Below the pieces are notes generated by a model. That model saw only the letters and a list, made by a program, of their open reading frames with translations. It was not told where the DNA came from and did not search any database. From a virus, in the IMG/VR virus record IMGVR_UViG_3300047510_003084, positions 1-36,197 of that record: 36,197 nt of DNA. One strand, given 5' to 3'. Below are positions 5,703-10,633 of the stretch, piece by piece (the stretch's first letter is position 1; each line of letters starts with the position of its first letter). The position numbers were made by a program, and so were the translations under genes.

Positions 5703-5960
5703 ATGAAAATTAAGCTTACCGACGAACAGCGTTTGCAGATGGATAGCATTTGGGCTGCGATGGACGCCCTTCAGAAGGATAAGCAGTTCATGAAGCTCAT
5801 GAAGCACTGCTGCGATGCGAACTTCAATGACGAGAAGGTCACCGCAGAGAACGAAGACGATTACTCTCGCATCGTTAACTTCTACGACGATCTCCTCGAT
5901 CGCGCTAACTCATTCAACCTCTTCACCTATCCCGTCGAAGAAGACCCCAACTGCGCTTAA
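5703..5960 (+). CDS. Small early protein (85 aa)
   Basis: This 85-aa helical acidic protein starts MKIKLTDEQRLQMDSIWAAM. It has a CC pair (KHCCDANFNDE) and a DDYSRIVNFYDDLLDRANSF helix. No family is recognised. The start is set by promoter P5, 10 nt upstream. The gene ends 7 bp before the first tRNA, so the two tRNAs are probably transcribed from P5 by read-through and processed from that transcript. Confidence 0.72.
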   Translation: MKIKLTDEQRLQMDSIWAAMDALQKDKQFMKLMKHCCDANFNDEKVTAENEDDYSRIVNFYDDLLDRANSFNLFTYPVEEDPNCA

Positions 5961-5967
5961 CTCTTTC

Positions 5968-6043
5968 GGGCGGTTAGCTTAACGGTCAAAGCAGAGGACT
6001 CATAATCCTTTGAGTGGGGGTTCGAATCCCTCACCGCCCACCA
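5968..6043 (+). tRNA. tRNA with CAT anticodon (Met, or Ile reading AUA)
   Basis: A full cloverleaf can be folded. The acceptor GGGCGGT pairs with ACCGCCC, the D stem is GCTT/AAGC, and the anticodon stem GAGGA/TCCTT carries the loop CTCATAA, so the anticodon is CAT. The T arm GGGGG-TTCGAAT-CCCTC is normal, the discriminator is A and CCA is encoded. The first pair is G-C, so it is not an initiator tRNA. Elongator Met and lysidine-modified Ile cannot be told apart by eye. The Ile identity would help translate the ATA-rich genes outside this block. Confidence 0.93.
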
Positions 6044-6046
6044 ATT

Positions 6047-6121
6047 GGTGCTTTAGCTCAACGGTAGAGCTGGAGCCTTTTAAGCTCTAGGTTGTGGGTT
6101 CGAATCCCACAGGCACCACCA
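6047..6121 (+). tRNA. tRNA-Lys (TTT)
   Basis: The acceptor GGTGCTT pairs with AGGCACC (one G-T pair) and the D stem is GCTC/GAGC. The anticodon stem GGAGC/GCTCT carries the loop CTTTTAA, so the anticodon is TTT. The T arm is GTGGG-TTCGAAT-CCCAC, the discriminator is A and CCA is encoded. Three bases separate it from the previous tRNA. It reads AAA, a frequent codon in the AT-rich part of this genome. Confidence 0.95.
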
Positions 6122-6140
6122 CTTTCTCTAACTCATTCAT

Positions 6141-6329
6141 ATGGATAACGTCGAAAAAATCTGTGTCGCGGCAATTGTTCTTATTGTCTTGGTTGCAGCT
6201 CTTGCCGGGTATGTGTTTGGTCAGAATAACATCCAGAAGGAGGCTATCCTGCTCGGTCATGCGCACTACGCGTACAAGAGCGATGGTGCTCCGGAGTTTA
6301 AGTGGAACGAGTGCATTCAGTTGCACTAA
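6141..6329 (+). CDS. Small single-span membrane protein (62 aa)
   Basis: This 62-aa protein starts MDNVEKICVAAIVLIVLVAA, followed by LAGYVFGQ. The short acidic N-terminus and one transmembrane helix (about residues 8-27) are followed by a soluble tail of about 35 residues containing His, Tyr and one Cys. It follows the tRNAs by 19 bp with no evident promoter, so it probably shares their transcript. A small inner-membrane protein in an early block may affect host membrane functions or superinfection; that is inference. Confidence 0.72.
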   Translation: MDNVEKICVAAIVLIVLVAALAGYVFGQNNIQKEAILLGHAHYAYKSDGAPEFKWNECIQLH

Positions 6330-6333
6330 AAGC

Positions 6334-6362
6334 TTGCAGTTCGGTAACGTTTGAGCCATTAT
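6334..6362 (+). promoter_or_regulatory. Early promoter P6
   Basis: TTGCAG (6334-6339), a 17-bp spacer and CATTAT (6357-6362), preceded by AAAAGC. The -10 ends 9 nt before the ATG at 6372. Confidence 0.65.
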
Positions 6363-6371
6363 ATTTTCAAC

Positions 6372-6650
6372 ATGAATAACGGAATCCATACCTACGTTTA
6401 CGATAACCGGAACCATCCGGTTGGCGTTCTTGCCGCTGCTCCGAGCGATGGCAATGAAGTGTACATTGGCTGGTCGCGGTGCAATCGAGGCGCCGGCGAC
6501 CACTTTAACAAGTTCGAGGGCACCAGGATCGCTTACCGGCGATCGGTGGTTGGTTCGCGGACTCCCGTGCCGGATTCGATGCACGATGAGTACCTGAACT
6601 TCCATGCCCGGTGCACCCGGTACTTCAAGAACAAGTCCGTCGCTCTTTAA
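6372..6650 (+). CDS. Small early protein (92 aa)
   Basis: This 92-aa protein starts MNNGIHTYVYDNRNHPVGVL. The ATG at 6372 is preferred to a TTG at 6351 because promoter P6 has its -10 at 6357-6362. The sequence is beta-rich (NEVYIGWSRC) and basic in the middle (GTRIAYRRSVVG), with two Cys. The pattern 'VYD..NHPVGVLAA' followed by an 'IGWS+CN+' block looks like a small compact domain, but I cannot name it. Four bases separate its stop from the next gene, with which it forms a two-gene unit. Confidence 0.72.
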   Translation: MNNGIHTYVYDNRNHPVGVLAAAPSDGNEVYIGWSRCNRGAGDHFNKFEGTRIAYRRSVVGSRTPVPDSMHDEYLNFHARCTRYFKNKSVAL

Positions 6651-6654
6651 TAAC

Positions 6655-6855
6655 ATGCCTAAGAAGAAGATCAAGCATATCGATACCATGCCTGTCGACC
6701 TGTTCGAGCGCGAGCACCGTAAGGAGATCGAATGGCGCACCGAGCAAATCCTCGGTAATGGGCCGTACGGCGACGATTACAGCGACGCCTACGATGCTGC
6801 TTACGAGCAGGCCGTCGAAGAGATCGCCGAGAGCAAGGGTGTTACCCTTTTGTAA
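6655..6855 (+). CDS. Small early protein (66 aa)
   Basis: This 66-aa protein starts MPKKKIKHIDTMPVDLFERE. A basic N-terminus is followed by an acidic, Tyr-rich C-terminal half (YGDDYSDAYDAAYEQAVEEI). It is the second gene of the P6 unit and starts 4 bp after the previous stop. The ATG at 6655 is used because the frame upstream overlaps the preceding gene. No family is recognised. The acidic patch might mimic DNA, as in several phage inhibitors, but this is only suggested by composition. Confidence 0.7.
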   Translation: MPKKKIKHIDTMPVDLFEREHRKEIEWRTEQILGNGPYGDDYSDAYDAAYEQAVEEIAESKGVTLL

Positions 6856-6863
6856 GAAAGAGC

Positions 6864-6892
6864 TTGCATTTTAAACCAAAAGATCCGATACT
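6864..6892 (+). promoter_or_regulatory. Early promoter P7
   Basis: TTGCAT (6864-6869), a 17-bp spacer and GATACT (6887-6892). The -10 ends only 7 nt before the ATG at 6900, the shortest distance in the set. Confidence 0.62.
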
Positions 6893-6899
6893 TTACATC

Positions 6900-7151
6900 A
6901 TGAAGAACATCACTAACGTCTACGTTGACTCCAACAGCTCGCGCGCTATCGTTACCCGTGACGGGGTCACCCGTTCGCGCCGCTTCCTCCACTCGAAGTT
7001 CGGTGGCAAGAAGACGGCTACGGCTAAGGCGGCCGAGTACGCGAACTACATCAAGAACGAGGCTACGTTCGAGCAGTTCATGAACGCCTGGCGTCCTCAG
7101 GGCCGTCCGTTGAAGACCGAGTTCTTCGGTCGTCGCATCATCAAGAACTAA
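6900..7151 (+). CDS. Small basic early protein, AP2-like pattern
   Basis: This 83-aa strongly basic protein starts MKNITNVYVDSNSSRAIVTR. The stretch SRAIVTRDGVTRSRRFLHSK, followed by F-G-G-K-K-x-A-x-A-K-A-A-E-Y-A, resembles the three beta strands plus helix of AP2-like DNA-binding domains in homing endonucleases and integrase arm domains. That is a by-eye similarity, not a search result. It could bind DNA as a small regulator. The start is fixed by promoter P7, 7 nt upstream. It stands alone between P7 and the next promoter. Confidence 0.7.
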   Translation: MKNITNVYVDSNSSRAIVTRDGVTRSRRFLHSKFGGKKTATAKAAEYANYIKNEATFEQFMNAWRPQGRPLKTEFFGRRIIKN

Positions 7152-7172
7152 TCAGAAAGTTACCAAAAGTAG

Positions 7173-7200
7173 TTGATTTATTCCCTCATCCATCCATAAT
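7173..7200 (+). promoter_or_regulatory. Early promoter, variant without AAGCTTGC
   Basis: TTGATT (7173-7178), a 16-bp spacer and CATAAT (7195-7200). The leader is longer (22 nt from the -10 to the ATG at 7223) and no Shine-Dalgarno sequence is visible. Confidence 0.5.
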
Positions 7201-7222
7201 TGTAACGTAACAAATCAATACT

Positions 7223-7480
7223 ATGAATACCGATATCAAGAACACTCAGACCCCCGAGGCTAAGGCTAAGCGTGCTGCTACCGTCGCGACCAAGCGCGAG
7301 CAGAAGGCTTCCGAGCGTGGCTACACTCTTCCGTTGGTTCTCACCTGCAAGGTGACCGGTAAGAGCGTGAAGTACACCAGTGCGGCGTACATCGATAAGT
7401 GCATCGCGAAGGCCGGGTCCCTCGAGGCTCTGCAGACCAGTTACGTCAGTCGTGAGGGTAAGCGTTCGAATAAGTCCTAA
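7223..7480 (+). CDS. Small early protein, paralogue of the gene at 9672
   Basis: This 85-aa basic protein has a Lys/Ala-rich N-terminal arm followed by a domain LVLTCKVTGKSVKYTSAAYI, then C-I-A-K-A-G-S-L-E-A-L-Q. The same domain occurs at 9672-10001 (IILTCTITGKTVTWTNKKII, then Y-G-S-L-E-A-F-Q), so the two genes are paralogues flanking the second half of the block. From memory, similar 'LTC.VTGK' domains are common in phage hypothetical proteins. The single conserved Cys argues against a zinc site on its own. A strong terminator follows at 7502-7529. Confidence 0.78.
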   Translation: MNTDIKNTQTPEAKAKRAATVATKREQKASERGYTLPLVLTCKVTGKSVKYTSAAYIDKCIAKAGSLEALQTSYVSREGKRSNKS

Positions 7481-7501
7481 ACTACTCTAGCGTAACACTT
7501 A

Positions 7502-7529
7502 AGCCGGCTCGAAAGGGCCGGCTTTTTTT
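7502..7529 (+). terminator. Intrinsic terminator
   Basis: AGCCGGCTC-GAAA-GGGCCGGCT forms a 9-bp stem (one G-T pair) with a GNRA tetraloop and is followed by a run of seven T. It ends the unit of the gene at 7223-7480. It is the only strong plus-strand terminator seen in this block. Confidence 0.92.
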
Positions 7530-7530
7530 G

Positions 7531-7558
7531 TTGCCTTTCAATCAAAAGGTCCCATACT
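7531..7558 (+). promoter_or_regulatory. Early promoter P8
   Basis: TTGCCT (7531-7536), a 16-bp spacer and CATACT (7553-7558), directly after the terminator. The -10 ends 10 nt before the ATG at 7569. Confidence 0.65.
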
Positions 7559-7568
7559 TGTCTTCGTA

Positions 7569-7742
7569 ATGAATTACGAAACCCTTACCGGCGATCTCAG
7601 CGCGATGTGCCGCGATGCTCTTCTCTCTGATGAGCCTCTTAGTCTCCAAGAAATCCCCCATTTTGAAACCATTTATGAAACCGAACACGTCCACTCCGAT
7701 GAAGAATATGCTCTCTGGCTTGCTAAGTACCTTTATGACTAA
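7569..7742 (+). CDS. Small acidic early protein (57 aa)
   Basis: A 57-codon frame starts MNYETLTGDLSAMCRDALLS and ends EEYALWLAKYLYD. It is acidic and helical. The start is fixed by promoter P8, 10 nt upstream, and the coding style matches its neighbours. The next gene's ATG lies within its last codons (8-bp overlap), so the two should be translated together. No family is recognised. Confidence 0.72.
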   Translation: MNYETLTGDLSAMCRDALLSDEPLSLQEIPHFETIYETEHVHSDEEYALWLAKYLYD

Positions 7743-7905
7743 CCTTCGTAACTTCTTCAGCTCGATCGATGGTCGTAGCTTCTTCATCAGCTGCTTCACC
7801 GTCCTGAGCGTGATCAACATCGTCTCCGGTCTGGTTGGTGCCAATCCCTGGCAGGTCAATTGCGGTGTGACGCAGCTGTTCCTGGCCGTGGCACTCTGCC
7901 GGTAA
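7735..7905 (+). CDS. Small membrane protein (56 aa)
   Basis: This 56-aa protein starts MTNLRNFFSSIDGRSFFISC. A hydrophobic segment (about residues 17-35, FISCFTVLSVINIVSGLVG) and a second apolar stretch near the C-terminus (TQLFLAVALCR) suggest one or two membrane passes. The ATG at 7735 overlaps the end of the preceding gene; the frame is open further upstream but would run through that gene. It is the second gene of the P8 unit. Function is unknown. Confidence 0.65.
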   Translation: MTNLRNFFSSIDGRSFFISCFTVLSVINIVSGLVGANPWQVNCGVTQLFLAVALCR

Positions 7906-7913
7906 GAAAGAGC

Positions 7914-7941
7914 TTGCCATTCGGAACAGTTCAGCCATACT
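7914..7941 (+). promoter_or_regulatory. Early promoter P9
   Basis: TTGCCA (7914-7919), a 16-bp spacer and CATACT (7936-7941), preceded by AGAGC. Unlike most of the set, it is followed by a real leader of about 20 nt. Confidence 0.72.
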
Positions 7942-7958
7942 ATTCTAACACTTAAAAC

Positions 7959-7965
7959 AAAGGAA
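7959..7965 (+). promoter_or_regulatory. Shine-Dalgarno site, exceptional in this block
   Basis: AAAGGAA lies 4 nt before the ATG at 7970. It is the only clear ribosome-binding site among the early genes, and it occurs just where the promoter is far enough upstream to leave room for a leader. Confidence 0.7.
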
Positions 7966-7969
7966 CAAT

Positions 7970-8443
7970 ATGGGACTCGACATGTATCTGACCGCTGAGA
8001 AGTATCTCTCCAATTGGGATCCCGCCGATGCCGAGAACAAGGCGTCGTTCGCCAAGGTCATCGAGGCTGCTGGATTCGATATCGAGGATGTGCCTCCGGG
8101 CTCGCCAGGCGTCACGATCGAGGTCAACGTCATGTACTGGCGTAAGGCGAACGCCATCCACAACTGGTTCGTCCAGCGTGTCCAGAACGGTACCGATGAT
8201 TGTGGCCGCTATCGGGTCACTCGCGATCATCTCACACTCCTGAAGGAGGCCTGCGAGGAGGTGATCGACAATCCGAACGCCACTCACGAGGTCCTTCCGA
8301 CTAAGTCCGGGTTCTTCTTCGGAGGGACCCTGTACGATGAACGGTACTGGAACGATCTCGAGGAGACGGCTGTGCGTATCGGTAAGATCTTGAACGATCC
8401 GAAGTACCAGAAGTGCACGTTCTACTACCAGTCCAGCTGGTAA
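7970..8443 (+). CDS. Conserved phage protein, MGLDMYL family
   Basis: This 157-aa protein starts MGLDMYLTAEKYLSNWD and contains MYWRKANAIHNWFVQRVQNG, followed by D-x-x-G-R-Y-x-V. I recognise this arrangement (MGLDMYL... YWRKANxIHxWFV...) from many phage and some bacterial proteins of unknown function; I cannot name a Pfam entry with certainty. The conserved Trp, Arg, His and Asp-Cys-Gly suggest a compact binding domain. It is the largest untagged gene of the block and the only one with a visible Shine-Dalgarno sequence. EKY at residues 10-12 resembles the tag by coincidence, because no L-x-E precedes it. Confidence 0.88.
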   Translation: MGLDMYLTAEKYLSNWDPADAENKASFAKVIEAAGFDIEDVPPGSPGVTIEVNVMYWRKANAIHNWFVQRVQNGTDDCGRYRVTRDHLTLLKEACEEVIDNPNATHEVLPTKSGFFFGGTLYDERYWNDLEETAVRIGKILNDPKYQKCTFYYQSSW

Positions 8444-8451
8444 GAAAGAGC

Positions 8452-8479
8452 TTGCCAATCGGATCAACTCAGCCATACT
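8452..8479 (+). promoter_or_regulatory. Early promoter P10
   Basis: TTGCCA (8452-8457), a 16-bp spacer and CATACT (8474-8479). The -10 ends 9 nt before the ATG at 8489. Confidence 0.72.
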
Positions 8480-8488
8480 ATCTGCACA

Positions 8489-8680
8489 ATGATCGACCAC
8501 AAACAAATCGAACACGATCTGGATATCAAGAGCCGCATCATCGATTATATGGACGAGCTCGACAAGATGTCCGAGGACGTCGACCCGGGAGAGGTCCGGC
8601 ACCATCTCCGGAGCATCCTCGAACGGTCTGAGGACGCTCTCTTCGAGCAGAGGGTCCGGGCTTTGTTCGGTTCCGAATAA
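8489..8680 (+). CDS. Small early protein (63 aa)
   Basis: This 63-aa all-helical, highly charged protein starts MIDHKQIEHDLDIKSRIIDY, with heptad-like hydrophobic spacing and an EVRHHLRSILERSEDALFEQ helix. It may dimerise as a coiled coil. An internal DLDI near the N-terminus is unrelated to the C-terminal tag. The start is fixed by promoter P10, 9 nt upstream. No family is recognised. Confidence 0.72.
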   Translation: MIDHKQIEHDLDIKSRIIDYMDELDKMSEDVDPGEVRHHLRSILERSEDALFEQRVRALFGSE

Positions 8681-8682
8681 GC

Positions 8683-8711
8683 TTGACATATCCTGCAATT
8701 GTAACCATACT
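8683..8711 (+). promoter_or_regulatory. Early promoter P11
   Basis: TTGACA (8683-8688), the perfect sigma70 -35, with a 17-bp spacer and CATACT (8706-8711). It starts two bases after the upstream stop. The -10 ends 9 nt before the ATG at 8721. It is the best match to the consensus in the series. Confidence 0.78.
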
Positions 8712-8720
8712 GTACTCACA

Positions 8721-8951
8721 ATGATGAACGATAACTGGACCATTTGTTTCAATCAGTACAATGCTATGTCCGAGATGGCTCGGCATATCCTGCGCCGGTG
8801 TGCTGCTGATCGTCTCAGCTCATTCGGTGCCGAAGAGATCGGCTCGTCCGATATCAATCACGAGCTGTATGCGATGTGGAGCCAGTCCAATAAGGATTGG
8901 CGAGAGGCGATGATCAATGAGGCCGAGGCCTTCATCAGCAACCCTAGCTAA
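8721..8951 (+). CDS. Small early protein (76 aa)
   Basis: This 76-aa helical protein starts MMNDNWTICFNQYNAMSEMA, with RHILRRCAADRLSSFGAEEI and three Trp residues. No family is recognised. The first ATG at 8721 is placed by P11; the second Met (8724) is equally possible. Its stop is one base before the next gene, forming a two-gene unit. Confidence 0.7.
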   Translation: MMNDNWTICFNQYNAMSEMARHILRRCAADRLSSFGAEEIGSSDINHELYAMWSQSNKDWREAMINEAEAFISNPS

Positions 8952-8952
8952 C

Positions 8953-9174
8953 ATGGAAGAGCACGAATACTACAACTTATCCAATCACTCTCACGGTGAT
9001 GACCTCATTGAGGCCAAACAATACATCCTCAGCCTGATGGTGGCTCATCTCCGGACCGAACATCAGATGAAGATGGTGGACATCCACAATCGTCTGGGTG
9101 TGCCGATGAAGTTCATCCGGGAGGTCATCGAGGAGCTGCCGTCGTCCGATCGTCGGGATATCCTCAACGGTTAA
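8953..9174 (+). CDS. Small early protein with possible helix-turn-helix
   Basis: This 73-aa protein starts MEEHEYYNLSNHSHGDDLIE. The segment MKMVDIHNRLGVPMKFIREV, followed by IEEL, has the spacing of a helix-turn-helix: a first helix, a Gly-Val turn, then a recognition-like helix. It could be a small transcription regulator or sigma-like fragment. This is by-eye reading. It is the second gene of the P11 unit, starting one base after the previous stop. The frame upstream of 8953 runs through that gene. Confidence 0.7.
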   Translation: MEEHEYYNLSNHSHGDDLIEAKQYILSLMVAHLRTEHQMKMVDIHNRLGVPMKFIREVIEELPSSDRRDILNG

Positions 9175-9176
9175 GC

Positions 9177-9204
9177 TTGCCACCTAGCATAAGGTAGCCA
9201 TACT
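9177..9204 (+). promoter_or_regulatory. Early promoter P12
   Basis: TTGCCA (9177-9182), a 16-bp spacer and CATACT (9199-9204), beginning right after the stop codon. The -10 ends 9 nt before the ATG at 9214. Confidence 0.72.
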
Positions 9205-9213
9205 GTAAGCACA

Positions 9214-9435
9214 ATGAAGACCGGTATCACAATGATCCCAAAGAACGGTGCCAAGTACATGATGGTCACCTACTGCTCGACTCATTGGGCTAACAAGATC
9301 GAACACTTCCGCAAGAGCGATCTGGAGGCGGTTGATCCTAAGAAGCATCATTGGTTCCGGTGCTCGTACCTGTACGCCTGCCGTGACGGTAAGATCATTC
9401 GCATCCGGTCCAATGGCACTCCTTGGTCGAAGTAA
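9214..9435 (+). CDS. Small basic early protein (73 aa)
   Basis: This 73-aa basic protein starts MKTGITMIPKNGAKYMMVTY. It has three Cys and several His (YCSTHWANKIEH, KKHHWFRCSYLYACRDGK), so metal binding is conceivable, although spacing matches no zinc finger I know. The C-terminus KIIRIRSNGTPWSK is beta-like. The start is set by P12, 9 nt upstream. It is followed after 7 bp by a second small gene in the same unit. Confidence 0.7.
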   Translation: MKTGITMIPKNGAKYMMVTYCSTHWANKIEHFRKSDLEAVDPKKHHWFRCSYLYACRDGKIIRIRSNGTPWSK

Positions 9436-9442
9436 TCCAACT

Positions 9443-9625
9443 ATGAAGTACCAATTCATGACCATCGACAAGACATGTGTAGGTGACAGCACCGATCAGA
9501 TCATCTCGGACGTCACCCTCAAGGAGTACCTGCGAGCGTTCCCAAAGGATGATTGCATGACGTTCGGTGAGTACTGGTATGGGTATGATGATGGTGATCA
9601 TATCTACATCTGGCGTAAGGTCTAA
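9443..9625 (+). CDS. Small acidic early protein (60 aa)
   Basis: This 60-aa protein starts MKYQFMTIDKTCVGDSTDQI and ends in a Tyr/Asp-rich region (EYWYGYDDGDHIYIWRKV). The net charge is negative. No family is recognised. The ATG at 9443 follows the previous gene by 7 bp, and the frame upstream of it overlaps that gene. It is the second member of the P12 unit. Confidence 0.68.
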   Translation: MKYQFMTIDKTCVGDSTDQIISDVTLKEYLRAFPKDDCMTFGEYWYGYDDGDHIYIWRKV

Positions 9626-9633
9626 CTAAGAGC

Positions 9634-9662
9634 TTGCACATCCAATAGGTTGGTAACATAAT
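9634..9662 (+). promoter_or_regulatory. Early promoter P13
   Basis: TTGCAC (9634-9639), a 17-bp spacer and CATAAT (9657-9662), preceded by AGAGC. The -10 ends 9 nt before the ATG at 9672. Confidence 0.68.
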
Positions 9663-9671
9663 ACATCCACA

Positions 9672-10001
9672 ATGAACGTACCTAACAAGATCATCCTCAC
9701 GTGCACCATCACCGGTAAGACGGTGACGTGGACCAATAAGAAGATCATCCAGAAGAAGATCGAGCAGTACGGCTCACTGGAGGCATTCCAGGCTCAGTTC
9801 ACCTGCAAGGGTGCGAAGAAGAAGGAGAAGAAGCCATCAGCAGTCGCCATCAAGCCCATCCTGGTGCAGGGTGTGGCGATGGGTAAGATGTCGCAAGAGG
9901 AGTACAATGCTAAGTACGTCGACCGGACGTACATCTGGCCGGATGGTACTACGTCACGGGTAGCTGCTCCAGTACCTGTTCAATCGAACAATGTAGTCTA
10001 A
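9672..10001 (+). CDS. Small early protein, paralogue of the gene at 7223
   Basis: This 109-aa protein has an N-terminal domain KIILTCTITGKTVTWTNKKI, then Y-G-S-L-E-A-F-Q-x-x-F-x-C, that matches the domain of the gene at 7223-7480. It adds a Lys-rich linker (GAKKKEKKPS) and a C-terminal extension of about 60 residues ending in Pro/Val-rich sequence. It is the last gene of the GC-rich block, and the coding direction reverses after it. Two duplicated copies with different tails suggest adaptation of one binding domain to two partners, but no partner can be named. Confidence 0.78.
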   Translation: MNVPNKIILTCTITGKTVTWTNKKIIQKKIEQYGSLEAFQAQFTCKGAKKKEKKPSAVAIKPILVQGVAMGKMSQEEYNAKYVDRTYIWPDGTTSRVAAPVPVQSNNVV

Positions 10002-10055
10002 TACACCATGGGGTTTAAACCAACCTAAGCGCAGAAATTAGTCTAGTAATACCTA

Positions 10056-10079
10056 GCGCGAGAAACCGTGGTTTCGCGC
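10056..10079 (+). other. GC-rich stem-loop between convergent gene groups
   Basis: GCGC-(GA)-GAAAC-CGTG-GTTTC-GCGC forms a stem with a 2-nt bulge. It has no adjacent T-run on either strand, so it is not a canonical terminator. The 10002-10213 gap holds this stem, the palindrome GGTTTAAACC (10011-10020), a direct repeat of CCCGTTCTCC (10127 and 10143) and two T-rich repeat copies, but no gene. Confidence 0.5.
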
Positions 10080-10095
10080 ATGCCAACTTTCCCGC

Positions 10096-10120
10096 GGATT
10101 TTTTTAGCCCAATTTTCCGG
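10096..10120 (+). repeat. T-rich repeat element, copy B
   Basis: GGATTTTTTT followed by AGCCCAATTTTCCGG; it resembles copy A at 3531-3559 and copy C at 10153-10188. Confidence 0.45.
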
Positions 10121-10152
10121 TATGCCCCCGTTCTCCCGAAATCCCGTTCTCC

Positions 10153-10188
10153 AGAATTTTTTTGCGCGAATTTTTTAGGCCAAATTTC
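10153..10188 (+). repeat. T-rich repeat element, copy C
   Basis: AGAATTTTTTTGCGCGAATT, continuing into a second T-run and CCAAATTTCC. It is similar in layout to copies A and B. Together B and C bound the right side of the GC-richer block. Confidence 0.4.
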
Positions 10189-10213
10189 CTATATAGGGGT
10201 TCTCGAGATATCC

Positions 10214-10624
10214 TCAGATCTCGCCGCGCGCTTTGAGTATAGCCGCGTTCTTTTGGTGGGCCTCTTGTACGAGCTCTTTATTCTGGCCGACGTACGTAAC
10301 CGCGTAGTTATTATTGATAAGCCAGTTATTGACGTTAACGCCGAGCTCGTTGGTGACAAAACCGAGTATCCGCCCGAACTTTTCGTTCGGGTCGAGTGTG
10401 GTGGTGATGGTTAACCGTTTACCGGCGAGGATTTCTTTAAGCTTGGCTTTACTTAATTCGCCGCGGATCTTTTCTTCTTTGATAGTAGTTCTGGATTCGG
10501 GGGTATCGATTCCGGCTAAACGGATACGTTGATTACGGAGCCAGACCCCGAAGCCCAGATCAAAATCGACTTCAATGGTGTCGCCGTCAATTACTTTTAA
10601 TAGTTCTGCGGAATATGTATACAT
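10214..10624 (-). CDS. Staphylococcal-nuclease-like (SNase) nuclease
   Basis: This 136-aa protein matches the thermonuclease/SNase fold (OB-fold). It has VIDGDTIEVD near residue 11, RLAGIDTPESR near residue 35 (the Asp and Arg region of the active site), a helix of charged residues, GRILGFV near residue 83 and a C-terminal helix with NNWLINNNYAV. Family members hydrolyse DNA or RNA using Ca2+. There is no signal peptide, so it should act in the infected cell or in the virion. It is the last gene of the minus-strand group with the glycosyltransferase and methyltransferase. Roles in host DNA degradation or in defence are possible; neither is shown. Confidence 0.9.
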   Translation of the reverse strand: MYTYSAELLKVIDGDTIEVDFDLGFGVWLRNQRIRLAGIDTPESRTTIKEEKIRGELSKAKLKEILAGKRLTITTTLDPNEKFGRILGFVTNELGVNVNNWLINNNYAVTYVGQNKELVQEAHQKNAAILKARGEI

Positions 10625-10633
10625 TTCGTATAC

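Noticed and set aside
6087-6740. 217-codon minus-strand frame starting at the right of the tRNAs
   Set aside because: It runs into the tRNA-Lys gene (ending PVGFEPTT, the translated T arm) and is antisense to well-supported genes.
7615-7734. In-frame upstream extension of the small membrane protein at 7735
   Set aside because: It covers the 57-aa gene at 7569-7742, which has its own promoter. Only the part after 7735 is independent.
7952-8752. 266-codon open frame on the minus strand
   Set aside because: It is antisense to three plus-strand genes with promoters. Its Leu/Val/Asp-rich composition is the usual shadow of GC-rich codons.
4258-9662. Bacteroidota-type promoters (TTG-N19-TAnnTTTG) for the early block
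   Set aside because: Only P1 fits that consensus. The others fit TTGCMA-16/17-CATACT better, so no host assignment is drawn from it.
10056-10079. Stem-loop as a bidirectional terminator
   Set aside because: The stem is good but neither strand has a T-run next to it, so I list it only as a structure.
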